This document shows, piece by piece, positions 11,259-22,069 of a stretch of 64,000 nt of DNA. Under the pieces are notes generated by a model. It saw nothing but the letters and a program-made list of their open reading frames with translations. It did not search any database and was not told where the DNA came from. The DNA comes from Takifugu bimaculatus (lineage: Eukaryota > Chordata > Actinopteri > Tetraodontiformes > Tetraodontidae): NCBI GenBank assembly GCA_004026145.2, contig CP034993.1, positions 4,232,094 through 4,296,093 on the forward strand. The letters are read 5' to 3'. Both the position numbers and the translations under genes were made by a program. Positions within the stretch are counted from its first letter, which is position 1; the number at the start of each line of letters is the position of its first letter.

Positions 11259-14227
11259 TCTGTGGTTCTCTCTCTTCCAGGTGATGGAGCCAATGATGTC
11301 AGTATGATTCAAGTGGCAGACGTGGGTGTGGGCATCTCAGGACAGGAAGGCATGCAGGTAAGGAAGGATAACAGCATGGCTTAAGGGATGTATCAGCCTA
11401 AAGTGCACGTTTCAGCCCAGATCCATGCACCTAAGCTGAAGGTTTTGCTGAGTCAGGAAGTGTGTGTGTGTGTATCTACGTAGATGGAGTCTCTGCATCT
11501 CCAGCTTGTCTGAGGTCAGTAGGTAAAAAGAATGGTTAAGGAAATTTAGTTGACATTGCTTTCCTGTTCATTTGACCCGACCGCCCGTTTTTCCAGGAAG
11601 ACTATCTTGGAAACATTGATGGAGGGTCCCAATTAACTTCAGGAGAGGCTGTGGAGGCGTGCTGCTGCGCCACACATCGATTAGAGGCTCACTATGCTGC
11701 ACTTAAGTGGCCCACAAGATTAATCACTGTTAATCAAATTTGCTCTTAATGAGACAGCGGTCACTACTCAAGATTCTGAGGTGCGCTGACACGCGTGTTT
11801 TTGGAATCCCTGTGTACTCATTACCAACCGGTTATTAGAGCACAGCAGAGGCTAAATTGCCACCCAACAAGACGTCCGCTGGTCATTTTTCTTGTTGACG
11901 AGCGATCTTGACAGCTGAGATGTGCTGTGGGGGGTAAGTGGGATGTAAAAAAGGGTGGGACTGCAGCCAGTTTGGCTTTAAATGCCACCAGGTGACACTG
12001 ACAACATCCTGCAGCGCTCGCGATGAGTCCCAGGCGGTGGCCAGCACGATTAAGGCTTATTACTTTGGAAAGTTGACGCCCACCGAAGACTCATTAAAAC
12101 CGACCTTCCATTGTCCCGCAGTTGTATTTTAATAACTGAAAGGTGCAAAGGCAGAGGCTGAACGTCGGGTCCTTCTGGTATGTTGCAGGCGGTGATGGCG
12201 AGCGACTTTGCCCTCCCACGTTTCCGGTATCTCCAGAAGCTCCTACTGGTCCACGGACACTGGTGCTACTCCCGACTCGCTAACATGATCCTGTATTTCT
12301 TCTACAAAAATGCTGTAAGCGCTTTTCCCCCGGACACGGCTCCTATCGCGATGGTTCCTGTCCGCTTCACTCTGTCGTCCTTCGCTCCCGCAGATGTTCG
12401 TGGCTCTGATCTTCTGGTATCAGTTCTACTGTGGATTCTCAGGGTCGGCCATGATTGACCAGTGGTATGTTATCTTCTTTAACCTGATGTTCTCGGCTTT
12501 CCCACAACTCATCACTGGCACACTGGACAAAGACGTGTCAGCAGAGACCCTGCAGCAACTACCTCATCTCTATGGAAACGGCCAGAACTCCGAGGTCAGC
12601 TGTGCTTGTGTCCACTTCCTGGTTGTCTTAGGATGGCTTGTAAATGTGTCGTTCAGGGTTATGACAGGAAATCTGTGTCTCGCAGGAATATAAGCCATAT
12701 ATGTTCTGGATGAACATGATCGATGCCTTCTACCAAAGCCTGGTCTGCTTTTTCATTCCTTACTTTGTGAGTCTCACTTTGAATCCCCCACGAGTGTCTT
12801 CACTTGATGTTGGCTTGTAAACTTATCTTTGCTGCTCTCCTTGTCCTTTTGTCCTCCGTGTCCCTCGCAGGCCTATGCTGACTCTGATGTAGATCTGTTT
12901 ACGTGGGGGACCCCCATCATCACCCTGGCTCTATGTACCATCCTGGTGCACTTGGGGATTGAGACCAAAACCTGGGTGAATATGCTTCGACCTCCAGAAT
13001 GAGCCGGCTTATCAGCTATCAACGTTCTAGATTTTCCAGTTTTATACGTCAGGATTCACCGATGCTCTATCTAATCTGCCTTCTAAGCATCCTACGATCA
13101 AAGCAGACGTGTATGGCGAACACCCAAACGTACCACTTATTTCTTTTTCCCCAGCAGCTCGGAGGCAGTAATTAACTGTTCAGGAAGGCATGTTATCAGC
13201 TTTGACTGACGATCCGTCTAGGACTCCCTGCTATGACCTCCCTGCCCTGTCCAGAACTGCCATAAACCAAATGAGGAACTGCCTGGCAAACACTTGAAAG
13301 TCTGCTTTGAAATGGCTTTCTTGCACTCAAAATATAATCTTTAATCCGTAGCAAGGGAGCAACTCATTTATTGAATTAGTAGTTTGTAGACTATCAGAGA
13401 ACATAAAAGCACTTGACTCGAGCTATGTTCCCTCACACTGACGCTCACCACTGATGTTCTGTTTTGTTCTGATGACTCTGCTCTCACAGAGAAATTAGTG
13501 TTTTTTTTTACTAATAATGTTTATTTTCCTATAGACCTGGATCAACTGGTCGTCCATAGCCTTCAGCCTCACCCTGTTCTTCACAGTGGCTCTGTGTTAC
13601 AACGCTTCCTGTCCCGACCTGCTACTCCCCCTCCAACCCTTACTGGACCATGCAGACGCTGCTGAAGGACCCCCTCTTCTACCTGCTGTGCATCATCACT
13701 CCCGTAACCGCGCTGCTGCCCAGGTACACGCTGCTGGACTTTTAAATCCACGTAGACATTTAGCCTCGCGTGCGTCTCCAGCTGCACCTCGTGATTCATG
13801 TGTTTACCGCAGCGGCCTGGCTTTAATCACCAGCGGGGTTTTGGTGTATCCTAATGTCTGGCTCTGTTTTATCTTCAGATATTTCTACAGGGCGTGTCAG
13901 AACTCTCTGATTCCCAGTCCGGTCCAAATGGGAAGGCTGTTGGATAAAGCCAGCAGGAACATCCGCAGCCACGGAAGCCCCAAGTCGCCCTTCCTGTCCC
14001 TCACTAAACCCTCCCCTAAAGTCTGCAATAAAAAAGACTCAAAGACAACGCGGAGGTCTGCGTCGCAGGACTGTAATCAGAGCGAGAAGGGCCTGTGCTC
14101 ATTAGTGCCAACACAAATAGACTCTCTCTTCAACACCAAAGACCCCCCTCAGCTCTCAGGCGAGCCTCAGCTTCCTCCCAAAGTCCCGGACTGTCTCGAT
14201 AAGACTTTAGAGACGTCAGGCCCTTGA
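754..14227 (+). CDS. atp10a: ATP10A, phospholipid-transporting P4-ATPase (5'-partial)
   Basis: Class 5 P4-ATPase (flippase) catalytic subunit. Human ATP10A moves phosphatidylcholine to the inner leaflet with a CDC50 partner. Exons: 754-1006, 1086-1303, 1377-1571, 2837-3395, 7864-7968, 8960-9086, 9180-9365, 9592-9952, 11281-11357, 12189-12314, 12394-12594, 12686-12766, 12871-12975, 13535-13723, 13879-14227. About 1042 residues are visible; the human protein has about 1500. Seen: the phosphorylation motif DKTGTLT (Asp codon 922-924), [32 protein letters not shown], the hinge [24 protein letters not shown], then C-terminal membrane segments. The long Ser-rich [17 protein letters not shown] stretch and [19 protein letters not shown] region favour ATP10A over ATP10B/D. 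Three single-base insertions (near 7929, 9227 and 13613-13615) break the frame, yet splice sites and phases are otherwise intact. A TGA at 14225 ends the frame, but it stays open to 14410. Calling it a pseudogene is possible; sequence error seems likelier. Confidence 0.93.
2582..2737 (+). repeat. Dispersed teleost SINE/LINE-tail-like repeat
   Basis: The stretch reads GAGCCTGGGCCTGCTCAAGG, then a GTTTCTCCCTGTTAAAAGGG core, an AGTTTTTCCTTGCTGCTGTT block, a TCAGGCCCTGGGATTCTGGA block, and a terminal CTTTATAAATAAAGATG with a GAATTG tail. From memory, this order matches a repeat widespread in percomorph genomes. It sits in an ATP10A intron. The family name is not certain. Confidence 0.6.
3396..7863. 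other. Large ATP10A intron, no recognisable gene
   Basis: This 4.5 kb lies between the exon ending ...GACACAG|gtagg and the exon starting GTAACTCC. ORFs here are short, without homology I recognise. It contains a short GT microsatellite at 6781-6813 and nothing else I can name. Confidence 0.6.
6781..6813. repeat. (GT)n microsatellite
   Basis: Interrupted GT dinucleotide run within an ATP10A intron. Confidence 0.85.
11152..11254. repeat. (CT)n/(CA)n compound microsatellite at the ATP10A exon 9 acceptor
   Basis: A CT run (about 11152-11180) passes into an uninterrupted CA run (about 11180-11254). The run ends only 26 bp before the exon that begins at 11281 and encodes the GDGANDV hinge. A short pyrimidine stretch 'tctctcttccag' remains as the real acceptor. 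Confidence 0.95.
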
Positions 14228-16020
14228 GTCTGTCCGGCTGCATCACCTCGACACCTCTGCTCACACAGACTGGACAGCGTCCAGCTGACCTTGCCCCCCG
14301 ATGGGGATCTGCAGCGCGTCAGATACACCAGGACCTCTGAGGGTGAGCCCACCTTTCAGCCAGCACAGAGGACGGAGCCGCTGGCAGAACACTTGCTGCA
14401 CACCAGTTTGTGACGTCTGAAGTACGTCACTGTCATTTGCACGATAGTTTTTTGTTTTTTTACAAATAATTTAATTGTATTTTTGAAGAAGATTCTTTTA
14501 TATAAGAGAAATAGGTACTTTATATTTTAGATGCTGAAAGCAAAAGAGATTTTTGAGGCTTTTTGATGTGGAAGAAGTGGATCTTCCGTTCATTTTGGTT
14601 AACCTGGGATGTTTACTATCCCGCGGCATCTCAGTTCATGTTCAGGTTTGAATGTAAGGAATACCAGAGTAGAGACATTCCACCGCTGCTTTGTTTGGAG
14701 TTTTTGCTCCTCCCATGGAAATGGTATTCATTCTGTTCATTCTTTCAGCTTTGCCTTGAAACACATTCATGAGCAGCTACAGTGGCCTTGAATTCGTGTT
14801 GATATTCCTCAGAACTTTTATACATTTTATATTCCTCAGAATTTTTATAAGAAACCAAGGAAACATCCATTTTGAGATTCCTGTTGTATTAAAAAGTGGC
14901 ATTGACGTCTTGAATTTGAAAGGAAAAAGGGGTTTCAAGGCGTCTTCTCTATACATTCCTTTAAATATACATATATTTTTCTTTCTTTCTGTTGAAGACA
15001 TTCTCAGAAAGGCATAGGTTTCAGGTCCTGAGAACATCCATTCCACTGGAAACTAAGGAGATGCTAAATATAAGGAGTAGAATCTGTAAAGTGGTGCCAG
15101 TGTCATGTATTTTAGGAACAGAGTAAATATATTTTGGACCACGTTCCCACGATAAGCTGACACCCAAATACCGTCGAGACTTTTATTTGATAGAACCTCT
15201 TGTCAAAAGAGCTCAATCACGAACTGTTCTGTCTGCTATGTAAGCTTTAAGATTTGAATTTGCACTTTGAAATTTCTCTCTTTTTGGTGTGGCCGTTGTC
15301 CTCGGTCGCTCCTCCTTCACTCCTACAGGATTCTTCGCTTGGAGTAACTGCACCTTTCAAATGTCCCAATGGTTGATTTCCAGTCGGGTTCTTGGGAAAC
15401 GTGTCACTGACCAAAGATCATGTGCAGCAGTTATGTTCCTTAACACTGGATGAGAAATGACAAATATTAAATCGAACATCTGTCGCGAGGATTGTGATAT
15501 GTTGGGATATTTATTAGGTGGATGTGTGTGTGGTTTTTTTTGGCACACAGTGTCTGTTTCCATGCCATGCTGACTTGTGTGTTTGCGTTAGATCTTCTGG
15601 GGTTTTCTGTTTTATTTTTTTGAGGGAGGTGGGTCACATCATGTGCTGGATTGAATTGTATTTGATGCTATTTACCAGTTATCATGAATTCCTCACGGCA
15701 GCGTTTACGGCTGTAAACATATCAGCGTTTTTGAAGTCATCGTCTGGTTTCCATGTTCAGCTGCTGCAGGTTCTGTGCTGTTTAACATCACGTCTGAGCT
15801 GTAAAATCCAGAGGACAAAACCTCTCGCTCTCATGTTGGGAGGAATCGAGAAACCCTGAAAAGCTGCAGCCCCCGATGGCAGCGAGACGTCGCAACCCTT
15901 GAAAGGCATATTTCGAATTTGTAATATATACATTTTTTTTATTCTTTTTTGTCCTTTGTCCTTCAAGTGGAAATATCCTGCGTCATGGCAAATTTTTGAA
16001 CAAAATAAAGTGATAAATTA
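14228..16020 (+). other. ATP10A 3' UTR (with open frame after the stop to 14410)
   Basis: The sequence after the TGA keeps the same frame open for 61 codons, to a TGA at 14411-14413. After that it becomes AT-rich and non-coding. AATAAA at 16004-16009 (context caaaataaagtg) is the best polyadenylation signal. Confidence 0.65.
16004..16009 (+). promoter_or_regulatory. Polyadenylation signal, ATP10A
   Basis: Canonical AATAAA, with T-rich sequence just downstream (ccctttttt). It is about 1.8 kb after the ATP10A stop codon. Confidence 0.55.
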
Positions 16021-18753
16021 TCCCTTTTTTACACCCTTTTTTCCCCTAGGGAATTAATTAAAATGACCTAATTTAGTTGGTTTGTCATGGTCACTTCTGG
16101 GACGTCGTCCAACTCTACATGTGTGATCAGGTGAATCTGGACTCACTCATTCCGTAAAGTTTGTCCAGTTTATGCAACGAAACTTGTAAAGCTACAGTTC
16201 CTTCTGAAGAGGCCATGGACAGTGTTAACACGTGTAATAAACACAAGAAAGTCCTATTTTACTTTGGTTATTTAGAGCTGAGAGGAACCTTTAGAGGAAC
16301 AGCTGAGGCCTGACTTCACGTCTGCTCACACGTGCACAGGTGATGATGGATGATCCTCGATACCACTTTGTCTTCGCGCTGGTCGCCAAGCATCTGTGAG
16401 GGCCGTCCACAGAGAGGTAATAATGTTGCTGTTGAGGCCCAGTGAGAGGAAAGGGGACCGGCCAGGCCGTGCTGATGCTGATGCTGCTGCAGCGGAGCGG
16501 CCAAATTACTGACCACCGCTGCACTTTTGGAGATCCCGCTCTTCGTCTGAAAGCAGAGATAATGATGACTCCTCTGTCCTCACAGGGATGCGATCTCTTC
16601 TAAAGCCCCAGCGTAAAAGCCGCTTCAACGTTGGAGCTTGGGGGTATTGTGCACACTGCTCAGTTCATCTGGTCTTGATGGCACGAGGTTCTCAGTGAGA
16701 GTGATGTGTTAAATAGTGACCCTGGAATTAAACCTTAAACTTCCTGTGCTTTCTTTTAAACGATTCGTCACTCTTTATTCTTGTCTCAGTTCCCGTGACG
16801 ACTGCCTGGGCAGCCTGCAGGCGACAAACTAATGATGGCGCTAATGAAGTGTGATTTGGAGTTTTGTCATCACAGTGTCATTAATTGTGGTCGTTAGAAG
16901 CTCCGTGACCCATTGACAACCCACTAATCTACCCTGGTCTCCCACCATGTCTTGTATTCTTGTATCAGTCAGGCAGATTCTTCCATTCTTAAAAACCTTA
17001 AACCTCATCTTGATCCATTGGTGTCTACTTTTTACCTCCATGCCCCAAAACTGCATCAAACATAATTACATATAGATGAAATTAGGATTTTAGACCAGGT
17101 CTTATCTGACCTTCCTCCTCTCAAATGGTCCCAGCAGGTTGGACCCTGTTCTGCTTTTAGAATTATAACGGAGGTTCTTTCCCTTTTTTTTATCAGTCAG
17201 TGTTTATCAGTCCACTCCCGAAGTGTTTTCTTGCCGTCTCTCTAATGGATTTATTATTATGCAGCCAAAGTTTATCTTCTTTGATTTCCAATGCTAATAT
17301 TTGTTCAGGTGTGCCTTTAAAGCTTCCTGTTAATCAACATTCATTGCTATCAATGGCCTTAATTCTGATGAGGTCCACCTTGTCCCTGCAGCGGTATTAA
17401 TCCGACCCGTTGTAACATCCCTGTCAGGCTCTTGTAGAAAGTAACTAACTCTTTCTTTTCTGTTTTCCTCTATAAATCTGCTTCTCTCTCCTTTCTAGCC
17501 TGGTTGCATGTGCAATGAGGGAGGGACTTACTAAACACTCAAGTCAATATAAAGGTCAAATTTAAGAGCAACAGCAGCTGAAACCACACAACAGAAAGAT
17601 GGCAAACACAAAAAGAGCATGTTCATGCCAAAGAGGGTGGAGTCAGACCTTACTTCACAGAGAAATGTGAATATTTGTTTGCAGCGCATGAATATTTCAT
17701 GGTCCTGCTGGGTGTCAGCCCTCGTATTCTGTTGAAGTGCTGGAATGTGTTTGTGAAGGCGGCGGTGAGAGGACACAGCGCTCGCGTATCCGGCTCCCAG
17801 AAGACGTGGACTGTGGCTCGATTGCTCGTCTGACCTCTGTCTCTGTGCACTGCGGGCCATGGGGCAGTTCAAGGAGTTACTTTTAGAGGCAGGATCAGAG
17901 CAGAAATGGCACGCAACCATCCTGAACCCTGCAGTTATGCCCCTAAAGCGCCAAAAATACACATGACCGATGCGTTTCAGGAAATGACTCTTAATATGAT
18001 GACATTCGCCATCAAATGAAGTGAAAGGGAAATGAGATCGTCATCACTACATCCAAAGCAATGAACAGGACTTCAAGTTAAGGGTGCTGACTCAGTTGGT
18101 CGAATTTCCTCCATTGGAAGAATTGAATTTAAAAGGAGCTGAGCACAAAGGTTGCTGGGAAATGATGAAGCAGGTTCCTGTGTGTGCTGGAGTGTAACGC
18201 TCAGCCAGTACTGCAGATTGATGGAGCTGCTGCTGGGCTTGAGTGGCGGGGTGCATTAATACAGGCATGTCTTTAAGGGCTGTTGTACACGTTTCGGAGA
18301 CAAGTGAGCAGACATGCTGGTCCAGGCAGTATGTAAATAATTTAATAACGGCTTTGTTTTTGCAACTTTATAGCAGTGATTTAATTTAATAACATGACCA
18401 TGATTAACAAAACAGTAGCAGAACATACAAATCTAGATCTTATTATAAATTTAGGTATTTAAACTCATTTCATTGATAGCAGCGTCCATTTCTTCTTCCT
18501 CTCATATCTACCAAGCCTTATAGGAACCATAAATACATCAACACGCAGACAGCACGATTAATAACTTTATATATCACGAAACATTTCACATGAGACAAAG
18601 TATGATTCTAAATTATATGTATGTTTTTGGTCCGTCAGTGGACAGTTTGTGCGCTTTTAGCGACCCCAAGCGGTAGAACGGGTTCGTGCAGACATTCAGA
18701 CGGAGACAAATATTTAATACTGAGCCACATATTTTTATTTGAAAAACAACAAC
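16021..18753. other. Intergenic spacer ATP10A to tRNA-His array
   Basis: I see no gene here. The longest frame, 143 codons on the minus strand at 17531-17962, has no recognisable domain, no upstream splice context and no homology I know. The composition is ordinary mixed sequence. Confidence 0.55.
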
Positions 18754-18787
18754 ACAGCAACTCCTGGTTCGAATCCGGGTCACGGCA
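18754..18787 (+). pseudogene. tRNA-His 3'-half remnant
   Basis: The stretch matches only the end of the tRNA-His genes downstream: the variable region, T arm (GGTTCGAATCC), 3' acceptor strand TCACGGC and discriminator A. The 5' acceptor, D arm and anticodon arm are absent, and one extra base lies before the T stem. Its 3' flank (gggtagaaagag..., then a block ending in an atttattata stretch) is the same flank that follows the third full copy at 20271. This is therefore a truncated array unit rather than a chance match. Confidence 0.85.
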
Positions 18788-19188
18788 GGGTAGAAAGAGT
18801 CAGATCCATATTTTTTGACAAAGACGCCAACCTATGATCATGTCAAGGATGGTTTAAAAAACTCCATTTGTTGAGGACCACATATTTATTATAAAAAAAA
18901 TACACAAAACTTAATTTATAGGTTCCTATTTCAGATGGAGTAAGCCGAGCAACCTGCTGTATATGACACATGTGATATGTGGTTCAAGACTGTGATTTAG
19001 AGTTTGCATTAATAGCTCGGCATAATGGTTGACCTATCTGGAAGAACAAAAAACTTGAATGCAAAACATCCAGAACTGTAGGACTGGGTTAGATACAACA
19101 ATGTAAAAACCTAACAAAACCTCATCATGCAAGACGACTCCTTGACCTGAATGCCAGGATGACTTGATAGGGCCGCTTGTCCCCACCA

Positions 19189-19260
19189 GCCGTGATCGTA
19201 TAGTGGTTAGTACTCTGTGTTGTGGCCGCAGCAACCCCGGTTCGAATCCGGGTCACGGCA
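19189..19260 (+). tRNA. tRNA-His (GTG), copy 1
   Basis: A 72-nt cloverleaf. The acceptor GCCGTGA pairs with TCACGGC, followed by discriminator A. The D arm is GTATAGTGGTTAGTAC. The anticodon loop TTGTGGC gives anticodon GTG. The T arm CCCGG-TTCGAAT-CCGGG is perfect. The anticodon stem is CTGTG/CGCAG, with a U-G wobble present in every copy. The A and B boxes (internal Pol III promoter) look intact. No TTTT run lies immediately downstream; the first is about 50 nt away. Confidence 0.96.
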
Positions 19261-19668
19261 GTGTGGAGCAAGAAAGTTCTATGTTATTTGACAAAAGAAC
19301 TTGCAGAGGTGTTTTGTTGCTCACCTCTATGCATCATGGAGAAATGTTTTTCTTTTTTAAATCCATTTTTTGAGGACCCCACCATAACGATAAAGAAATA
19401 TACTGAGCAGACAACATTGAATAATTTTTGGATGAGGTTTCCAATCCAGTGAAGTTACTTCGTGGTTCCTTCACCTTTGTCTCCACTCCCTTTTTAATGA
19501 CACTAGTTTCATTCCTTCCAGGTATTTGACTAAACGTATTTATTCACACCACTTTGAAATACTGAATATTGAAATGAACTAAAGGAGACACGCGCACCAC
19601 TATTATTTTTTCTGGGTGAGATGACAAGCTTGTGGTCTTCAACCCAGAGCAGCCACTCTTCCTGACCA

Positions 19669-19740
19669 GCCGTGATCGTATAGTGGTTAGTACTCTGTGT
19701 TGTGGCCGCAGCAACCCCGGTTCGAATCCGGGTCACGGCA
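19669..19740 (+). tRNA. tRNA-His (GTG), copy 2
   Basis: Identical to copy 1 over all 72 nt. The flanks differ: a TTTT terminator-like run follows within about 25 nt (caatatgttttgac). This is the copy that most plainly looks like a functional Pol III gene. Confidence 0.96.
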
Positions 19741-20197
19741 GAGTAGAAAGAGTCGCATCAATATGTTTTGACAAAGACACCAACCTATGATCATGTCAAA
19801 GTTTCTTTTCTATTCACTTCTAGGCATTATCTTGACACTTTAAAAAGACTCCTTTTATTGAGGGTTTTGCACTTATTTTAAAGAAATACACAACAAACGT
19901 ATACAACATTGTATAAAGTAAGAGGGGTGTCCAAACCAGTGATATGAGGGCTGCAATCCATCAGGGTTTTCTGTCTTGTCTGGTATCAACTTCTAACTGT
20001 GATCCCAGTTTTCTTGGCAAACCCATCTTTCTACCTGGAAGGACAGAAAATCCTGATAGATGTGGCCCTCATAGGACTGTGTAAGACACCCCCGATGTAA
20101 GCTAGTGACAATGCAAAAACCTAACAAAACCTCATCATGCGAGACGACTCCTTGACCTGAATGCCAGGATGACTTGATAGGGAAGCTTATCCAACCA

Positions 20198-20270
20198 GCC
20201 GTGATCGTATAGTGGTTAGTACTCTGTGTTGTGGCCGCAGCAACCCCGGTTTCGAATCCGGGTCACGGCA
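20198..20270 (+). tRNA. tRNA-His (GTG), copy 3, with a one-base T-loop insertion
   Basis: Matches copies 1 and 2, except for one extra T in the T loop (GGTTTCGAATCC). This makes the gene 73 nt and the T loop 8 nt. The B box is altered by the insertion, so both transcription and folding could suffer. A T6 run follows about 25 nt downstream. It may be a pseudogene or a decayed copy. Confidence 0.85.
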
Positions 20271-20671
20271 GGGTAGAAAGAGGCACATCAATATTTTTTG
20301 ACAAAGACGCCAACCTATGATCATGTCAACGTTTGTTTGAAAAACTCCATTTGTTGAGGACCACATATTTATTATAAAAAAATACACAAAACTTAATTTA
20401 TAGGTTCCTATTTCAGATGGAGTAAAGCAGAGCAACCTGCTGTATATGACACATGTGATATGTGGTTCAAGACTGTGATTTAGAGATTGCATTAATAGCT
20501 CGGCATAATGGTTGACCTATCTGGAAGAACAAAAAACTTGAATGCAAAACATCCAGAACTGTAGGACTGGGTTAGATACAACAATGTAAAAACCTAATAA
20601 AACCTCATCATGCGAGACGACTCCTTGACCTGAATGCCAGGATGACTTGATAGGGCCGCTTGTCCCCACCA

Positions 20672-20743
20672 GCCGTGATCGTATAGTGGTTAGTGCTCTG
20701 TGTTGTGGCCGCAGCAACCCCGGTTCAAATCTGGGTCACGGCA
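20672..20743 (+). tRNA. tRNA-His (GTG), copy 4, T-arm variant
   Basis: 72 nt, with A-to-G in the D arm (TTAGTGCTC), T loop TTCAAAT instead of TTCGAAT, and CTGGG in place of CCGGG, leaving a G-U pair in the T stem. The cloverleaf can still form and the anticodon GTG is kept. Confidence 0.9.
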
Positions 20744-21154
20744 GCGTGGAGCAAGAAAGTTCTATGTTATTTGACAAAAATACCTGCAAAGGTGTTTTCT
20801 TGCTCACCTCAATACATTATGGAGACATTTTTCAAAAACTCCATTTTTTGAGGACCACACAGTTATGATAAAGAAATATACTGAGCAGACAACATTGAAT
20901 AATTTTTGGATGAGGTTTCCAGTCCAGTGAAGTTACTTCTTGGTTCCTTCACCTTTGTCTCCACTCCCTTTTTAATGACACTAGTTTCATTCCTTCCAGG
21001 TATTTGACTGTATGTTCCTAAACGTATTTATTCACACCACTTTGAAATCCTGAATATTGAAATGAACTAAAGGAGACACGCGCACCACTATTATTTTTTC
21101 TGGGTAAGATGACAAGCTTGTGGTCTTCAACAGAGCAGCCACTCTTCCTGACCA

Positions 21155-21226
21155 GCCATGATCGTATAGTGGTTAGTCCTCTGTGTTGTGGCCGCAGCAA
21201 CCCTGGTTCGAATCCGGGTCACGGCA
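21155..21226 (+). tRNA. tRNA-His (GTG), copy 5, acceptor mismatch
   Basis: 72 nt. The acceptor strand is GCCATGA against TCACGGC, giving an A-C mismatch at the fourth pair. The D arm reads TTAGTCCTC, and the T stem CCTGG/CCGGG has a U-G pair. The anticodon GTG is kept. It may be weakly functional or decaying. Confidence 0.85.
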
Positions 21227-22011
21227 GTACGCAGCAAGAAAGCTCTGTGTTACTTGACAAAAGTACTTGCCGAGGTGTTTTGTTGCTCACCTCTATGCAT
21301 CATGGAGAAATGTTTTTTAAAAAAACTCAATTTTTTGAGGACCACACCGTTATGATAAAGAAATATACTGAGTAGACAACATTGGATTATTTTTGGATGA
21401 GGTTTCCAATCCAGTCAAGTTACTTGAAGACCACACATTTATTATAAAGAAATACACGAAACAGACAACATGGAATAATGTTTGAAAGAGTTCTCCAGTC
21501 CAGTACTCTTACTTCTCGGTTCCTTCACCTTTGTCTCCACTCCCTTTTTAGTGACAATAGTTTCATTCCTTCCAGGTATTTGACTGTATGTTCCTACCTG
21601 CATTTATACACACAACACTTTGAAATACTGAATATTGAAATGAACTAAAAAAAAAACTCTCAACTCTAAAATTCTCTTTCTGGTAATAGTAATAATATTT
21701 AAAAGAAGAACCATTTTTACAGGGCTGAGAATGAAGGACAAAGTGAGACTATAACTTCTTTTAGCTTGTGAATTTTTTGTATGCCATTTATCATATATCA
21801 TTAATGAAGGCTGACTGTCTAAAAAAGATTGGCTGATTAAACCAGTCTATTGATACATGAAACACAAGAAAAGAATGTAGACAAGAATAATCGTTTCATA
21901 TAAAATACACAATTGGTATAATAAGTTGTCAGAAATTTGCCAGTTTGTAATTTAAATAGATTTAGGCACATATATATGAATGGTTTACTGCTACATTTAG
22001 CTTCATTGAGA

Positions 22012-22044
22012 ACAAACAAACAAACAAACAAACAAACAAACAAA
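22012..22044. repeat. (CAAA)n microsatellite
   Basis: About eight tetranucleotide units, just upstream of the UBE3A CpG-rich promoter. Confidence 0.9.
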
Positions 22045-22069
22045 TCAGCGTGCCAGCGCGTGTCTTTCT

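Larger units (their letters stand above)
18754..21655 (+). repeat. Tandem tRNA-His array with nested ~1.48 kb duplication
   Basis: The gene starts are 474-529 bp apart. Segments from about 18754 to 19740 recur from about 20237 to 21226 at a constant offset of 1483-1486 bp. Examples are the block ending 'tctggaagaac' (about 19037 and 20520) and the tRNAs (19189/20672, 19669/21155). Spacer sequence 'ttccttcacctttgtctcca...gaaatgaacta' recurs a third time at about 21490-21650 with no tRNA after it. The array therefore grew by duplication of multi-gene blocks and ends in a tRNA-less spacer. Confidence 0.9.

Noticed and set aside
11082..11312. Frame with a VCVCVC run
   Set aside because: Translation of the CA microsatellite in the ATP10A intron.
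754..14227. ATP10A as an old pseudogene
   Set aside because: All visible splice sites, phases and catalytic motifs are intact, and only three single-base insertions disturb it. Old decay would show more damage.
17531..17962. 143-codon minus-strand frame between ATP10A and the tRNA array
   Set aside because: No recognisable domain, no splice partner and no CpG promoter. The length is possible by chance in this much sequence.
19034..20717. Repeated 66-codon minus-strand frames across the tRNA-His array
   Set aside because: They recur only because the array unit is duplicated, and they run antisense through tRNA genes.
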